From Labia minor (taxonomy: Eukaryota; Arthropoda; Insecta; Dermaptera; Spongiphoridae): a stretch of 64,000 bases of DNA. The stretch lies in contig OY720349.1 in the NCBI GenBank assembly GCA_963082975.1, positions 70,368,501-70,432,500 of the forward strand, written 5' to 3'. Under the pieces are notes generated by a model. The model made no database searches. It saw only the letters and a program-made list of their open reading frames with translations, and was not told the DNA's origin. The position numbers were made by a program, and so were the translations under genes. Positions 60,573 through 64,000 of this stretch are shown one piece after another (positions within the stretch are counted from its first letter, which is position 1; each line of letters starts with the position of its first letter).

Positions 60573-63500
60573 CCTAAACGAGGATAATTTCTCTCTTAAA
60601 CATTCTCTGTTTTAATAGTGAGATATTTATTGTTTCTTGAATGTAAATACCTTTTTGGAATTCATTTTGGCAAATAATAGGTGTTTATAAATTGTTTACA
60701 ACTTTTTTTTTGTAATTTTATTTAAACAATTTATCGAAATACCCTTATAGATTTATAATTTCAATTCTCCCTTGTTTGTGAATGGAAAAAATATGCCACA
60801 TTTTAGCATATCAATAACTATGTTTTTTAAATTTTGATATTAGAAATGAGAGTATAAATCATTTTTTAAATTAAAATTTTCTAGTCGTTTGTTTTATTTG
60901 AAGTGATATTGCCAATAATTTTAATTACCATATAATGTAACCTAAATTCTTTAAAAATGTAAAATAATTTTTAAAATATATACACTTGTGAATATTATTA
61001 ATTTGAGACTATAATTTTATGAGTAAGTTTAAAAATAATATTAATATGATAAAGGAAAATTTGTTTGTTTTTTTGTAATTGAGTTCTAGTAAATTTTATA
61101 TTCGGAGGATACATTTTTTATTTATGTGCCAAAAAAAAATATATTTTTATATCAACTAAGAAAATATGAAATGAATTAATTTATAAAATTCATAAAAACA
61201 AAAATACTGTTTGAAAGATTTTAGATTTTAGTAAATTTTATTATAATCTCAAAGGTATTTTTATTAATTCTCAATTATCAATTTAAATTATGCATTAATA
61301 GTTCATAGTTATCTTTTGTTTTAAATTAATCAATTAAAAATAATAATAAATGTATACGCGACCTTATTTTTATATAAGTTCGGATATCTTGTAATTACTT
61401 TGTCCATTTGCCTCTTAGTTTTTCAAATTAAAAAAATTAACTTTTTCTCAATTTAAAAATAATAATTTTCATCTTTAATAAATGCATATTTGTTTCAAAA
61501 TTATTTATTTTTTTTTTCTTTAGTAATTTTTTAGATAAATAAATATATAAACAATTTATTAATAGCTCTTGGCTTTATTTTAAGGAATAAAATACTTATT
61601 ATCAATGTACATATTTAAAGACTGATATCTTTATTAAGATGAAAAAAAAATTGTAAGTATATAAGGATAAAAAAAATACAAATATTTATTTAATAAGCCG
61701 TTTTATTAATGTGTTTATTAGTTTTATATAAAAAATAAATAGCATTACTCCTTTAACATTATGTTACTAATTAGGCATTGTATGTTTAAAAGATTGTATT
61801 AAAAAAAATCATTGTTTTTACATGACATATGATAATATCATATGAAAGGCACAAACAGGGATTTCAAAATAATTAAAGGGTAACATAATTATAAATTTAC
61901 AATTAAAAATGATGTCATGTTATGTAAATTAAGATAATAATTATTGGCAGTAAAAGTTAAAAAACTATTTTTACATTAAATAAATAATTGATTAATTTTA
62001 AATTATTTTAATGTAATTTAAATCTAGAAATAATTATTTATCTTTCAGCTTTATAGTATAATTTAAAATGTTTATTACTGGGTATAACAGAATTGTTTAT
62101 AAAATATAATAATATTTAAAAAAAATAATCAATTATAGAAATATTAGATTCAAAGATACCTTTATCATTCAAATTAATTTCCTTGTATGGTAGATTAATA
62201 ATTAATGCTATCTTCGCAATTTAATATATTTTATCGTAAATTATGATTATTATTTTGACATATCATATTATGAAATCTGTAGTTATATTTTTTCTAAATA
62301 TTTATTTCTAAAATGTTCTAAAGTAATTTTATGACTTTGGAAATAATTGACTAGAAAATAAAATAAAATAATTAATTATTATCAAAATAATAGATTCATT
62401 TGTAGTTATATAGAAATATTGAAAATAATAATAAGTTCTCTGACATACTTTAATTTATATATAATATAGATAGATGACTTAGGTTTAAAAGAACGTATTC
62501 ATTGTCTCTACAATTATTGGAAATTCGAAAGAATGATAGATTTTCTTTTTAGTTAATTTTTATTGAAATAAATTCATAAAGTTCAGATAAATAAAATTAT
62601 GAGATATTGATATATAATAATGTTAATAATAATTTTAATTTACAAATAATTTTACATTAATTAATATAATAAATGAGATTTACATAAATCATAAGTTATT
62701 TTCATTGGGATTTTTCTCGAACAAATAAACAATGGTATAAGTTTCAAAGAAAAAATGTAAATTCTAAATAATATTATATAATATAATTTATTTAATAATA
62801 AATGACCATTAATTTTCTTTGAAATAAGATGAAAATTAATAAAATGAACTATGTGAGTTATGATTTTATTAGATGACATATTTCTTTTATAAAATTTATT
62901 TAAAATTAATATATTTTTTATAATAAAATACTATATTTTATAAATATATATACTATTATATAAAGCTGAAAAGATATTTAATTAATGATTTTTATTAATA
63001 TTATTTTATTTTAATATGACTAGTCGAATGATAAAAATTCTCACTCCGACACGTTTTTATTGTCTATTGCTTAAGCTATCATATGAATCAGTGCTATTTT
63101 ATTTTTTCTCTTATAACAAAATAGTGTATAATTTGTATGGGTTTATTACTATTAGAGTGAAATGTATAATCTTTCACAAAATTAGCCCTATTTAAATTAT
63201 ATCAAAATAGGTTTTATTAAAAAAAATTAATATAAATATCTATTAAATATAATAAAATATATATAAAATATAAATAAAATAATTTTATCATTCTAATATG
63301 TATATAAAATAAATGAAAAATTAAAAAAGAATATAGCTTAAAAATATTAATAATATAAAATTTTTTTACATATTTTAAGTCAGCCTGTTAGATTTTTGGG
63401 TTTATTTAAAAATTACTAAAATAATTAAATTAATCGAATTAATTTTTTTAATGAAAATGAATTAATTAATAGGACGAGAGAAAAATAATATAATCAAACA

Positions 63501-64000
63501 TTTAGAAATGTTCTTTTCATTAAAGTTGGGCCTAAATTATGAGAGATATATATGTTTGTATATATATATTTTATATATATTAAATGCCTACATTTTTACA
63601 ATAATTTACAATGTTTTTAAAGTAAAGCAAGCAATGAAAAATAATTTACAGGATTGTTCTTAACAACATATAGTTTCTAAAATTAAATTTTAACAATATT
63701 CGAATACAATCTTTCGAAATATTTCCTATAAAGCCTACTATTATATCATAATAAAATTTATTTATAATAAATAAATATTAACATTTTTAATAGAGAAAAG
63801 GCAATGAGATAAATAAAGTAATGAAAAGTATTAGAAAATTAAACTTAATTTGCTTTAAAGAAAAAAAAATTAAGGACATATTTTTATTTAAATTTATATG
63901 TCCGTCATTAAAATATATTTTATATAATAAAATAAATTAAATTTTTAAAAAATTCACATTAAAAATAGTGCTTTTATTACTTACTAGTAGTTAGTGGATC
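60573..64000. other. AT-rich intergenic sequence, nothing recognised
   Basis: No open frame with a recognised domain, no element end and no RNA gene was found. The short frames here (for example 62661-62879) have intron-like composition. Confidence 0.5.

Overview
This is a very AT-rich eukaryotic window, most likely from an arthropod and probably an insect. The evidence is two intron-containing host genes with GT/AG introns, a Tret1-type sugar transporter of the kind expanded in insects, and a dense mix of arthropod-style transposons. A hemipteran-like genome is my guess only; nothing here proves the order.

Two host genes can be supported. On the minus strand lies the 5' part of a facilitated trehalose/sugar transporter (Tret1-like, MFS). 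Its coding exons are 30856-31005, 10257-10392 and 630-844, splice phases agree, and the gene continues beyond the left edge. Two more candidate first exons lie upstream: 39398-39529, a clear duplicate of exon 1 with its own TATA box, and 52625-52669, with a separate TATA/initiator region. On the plus strand is a complete five-exon TEX261 (SVP26 family) gene, 59043-60325, encoding a 201-residue ER/Golgi cargo adaptor. A 124-bp tandem duplication starts in its stop codon and creates an AATAAA at the junction.

The rest is transposon sediment, mostly inside the transporter introns. From 3.06 to 17.8 kb is a nest of Helitrons (5' TC, 3' hairpin plus CTAG, insertion between A and T). Several are inserted into each other, and three of them carry the same LINE reverse-transcriptase C-terminal fragment. 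A second group (10.66-11.30, 16.24-18.19, 28.06-28.65, 38.27-39.37 and 41.28-44.59 kb) comprises three families with a terminal hairpin followed by an offset inverted repeat. They resemble Helentron/DINE-like elements and are also nested in each other. Other elements are a THAP/DDE ISL2EU-type element (19008-20811), two hAT elements with target duplications (9387-9852 and 34813-35406), a hAT transposase fragment (43104-43775), a rearranged mariner (23160-23705), a Tc1/IS630-like relic (57345-58085), several solitary LINE tails, two large inverted repeats (40510-41045 and 48056-48488), and a 1.0-1.5 kb repeat family seen three times.

From about 44.6 to 59 kb and from 60.6 kb to the right edge the sequence is mostly AT-rich DNA in which I see few or no genes. 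No tRNA, rRNA or CRISPR array was recognised.
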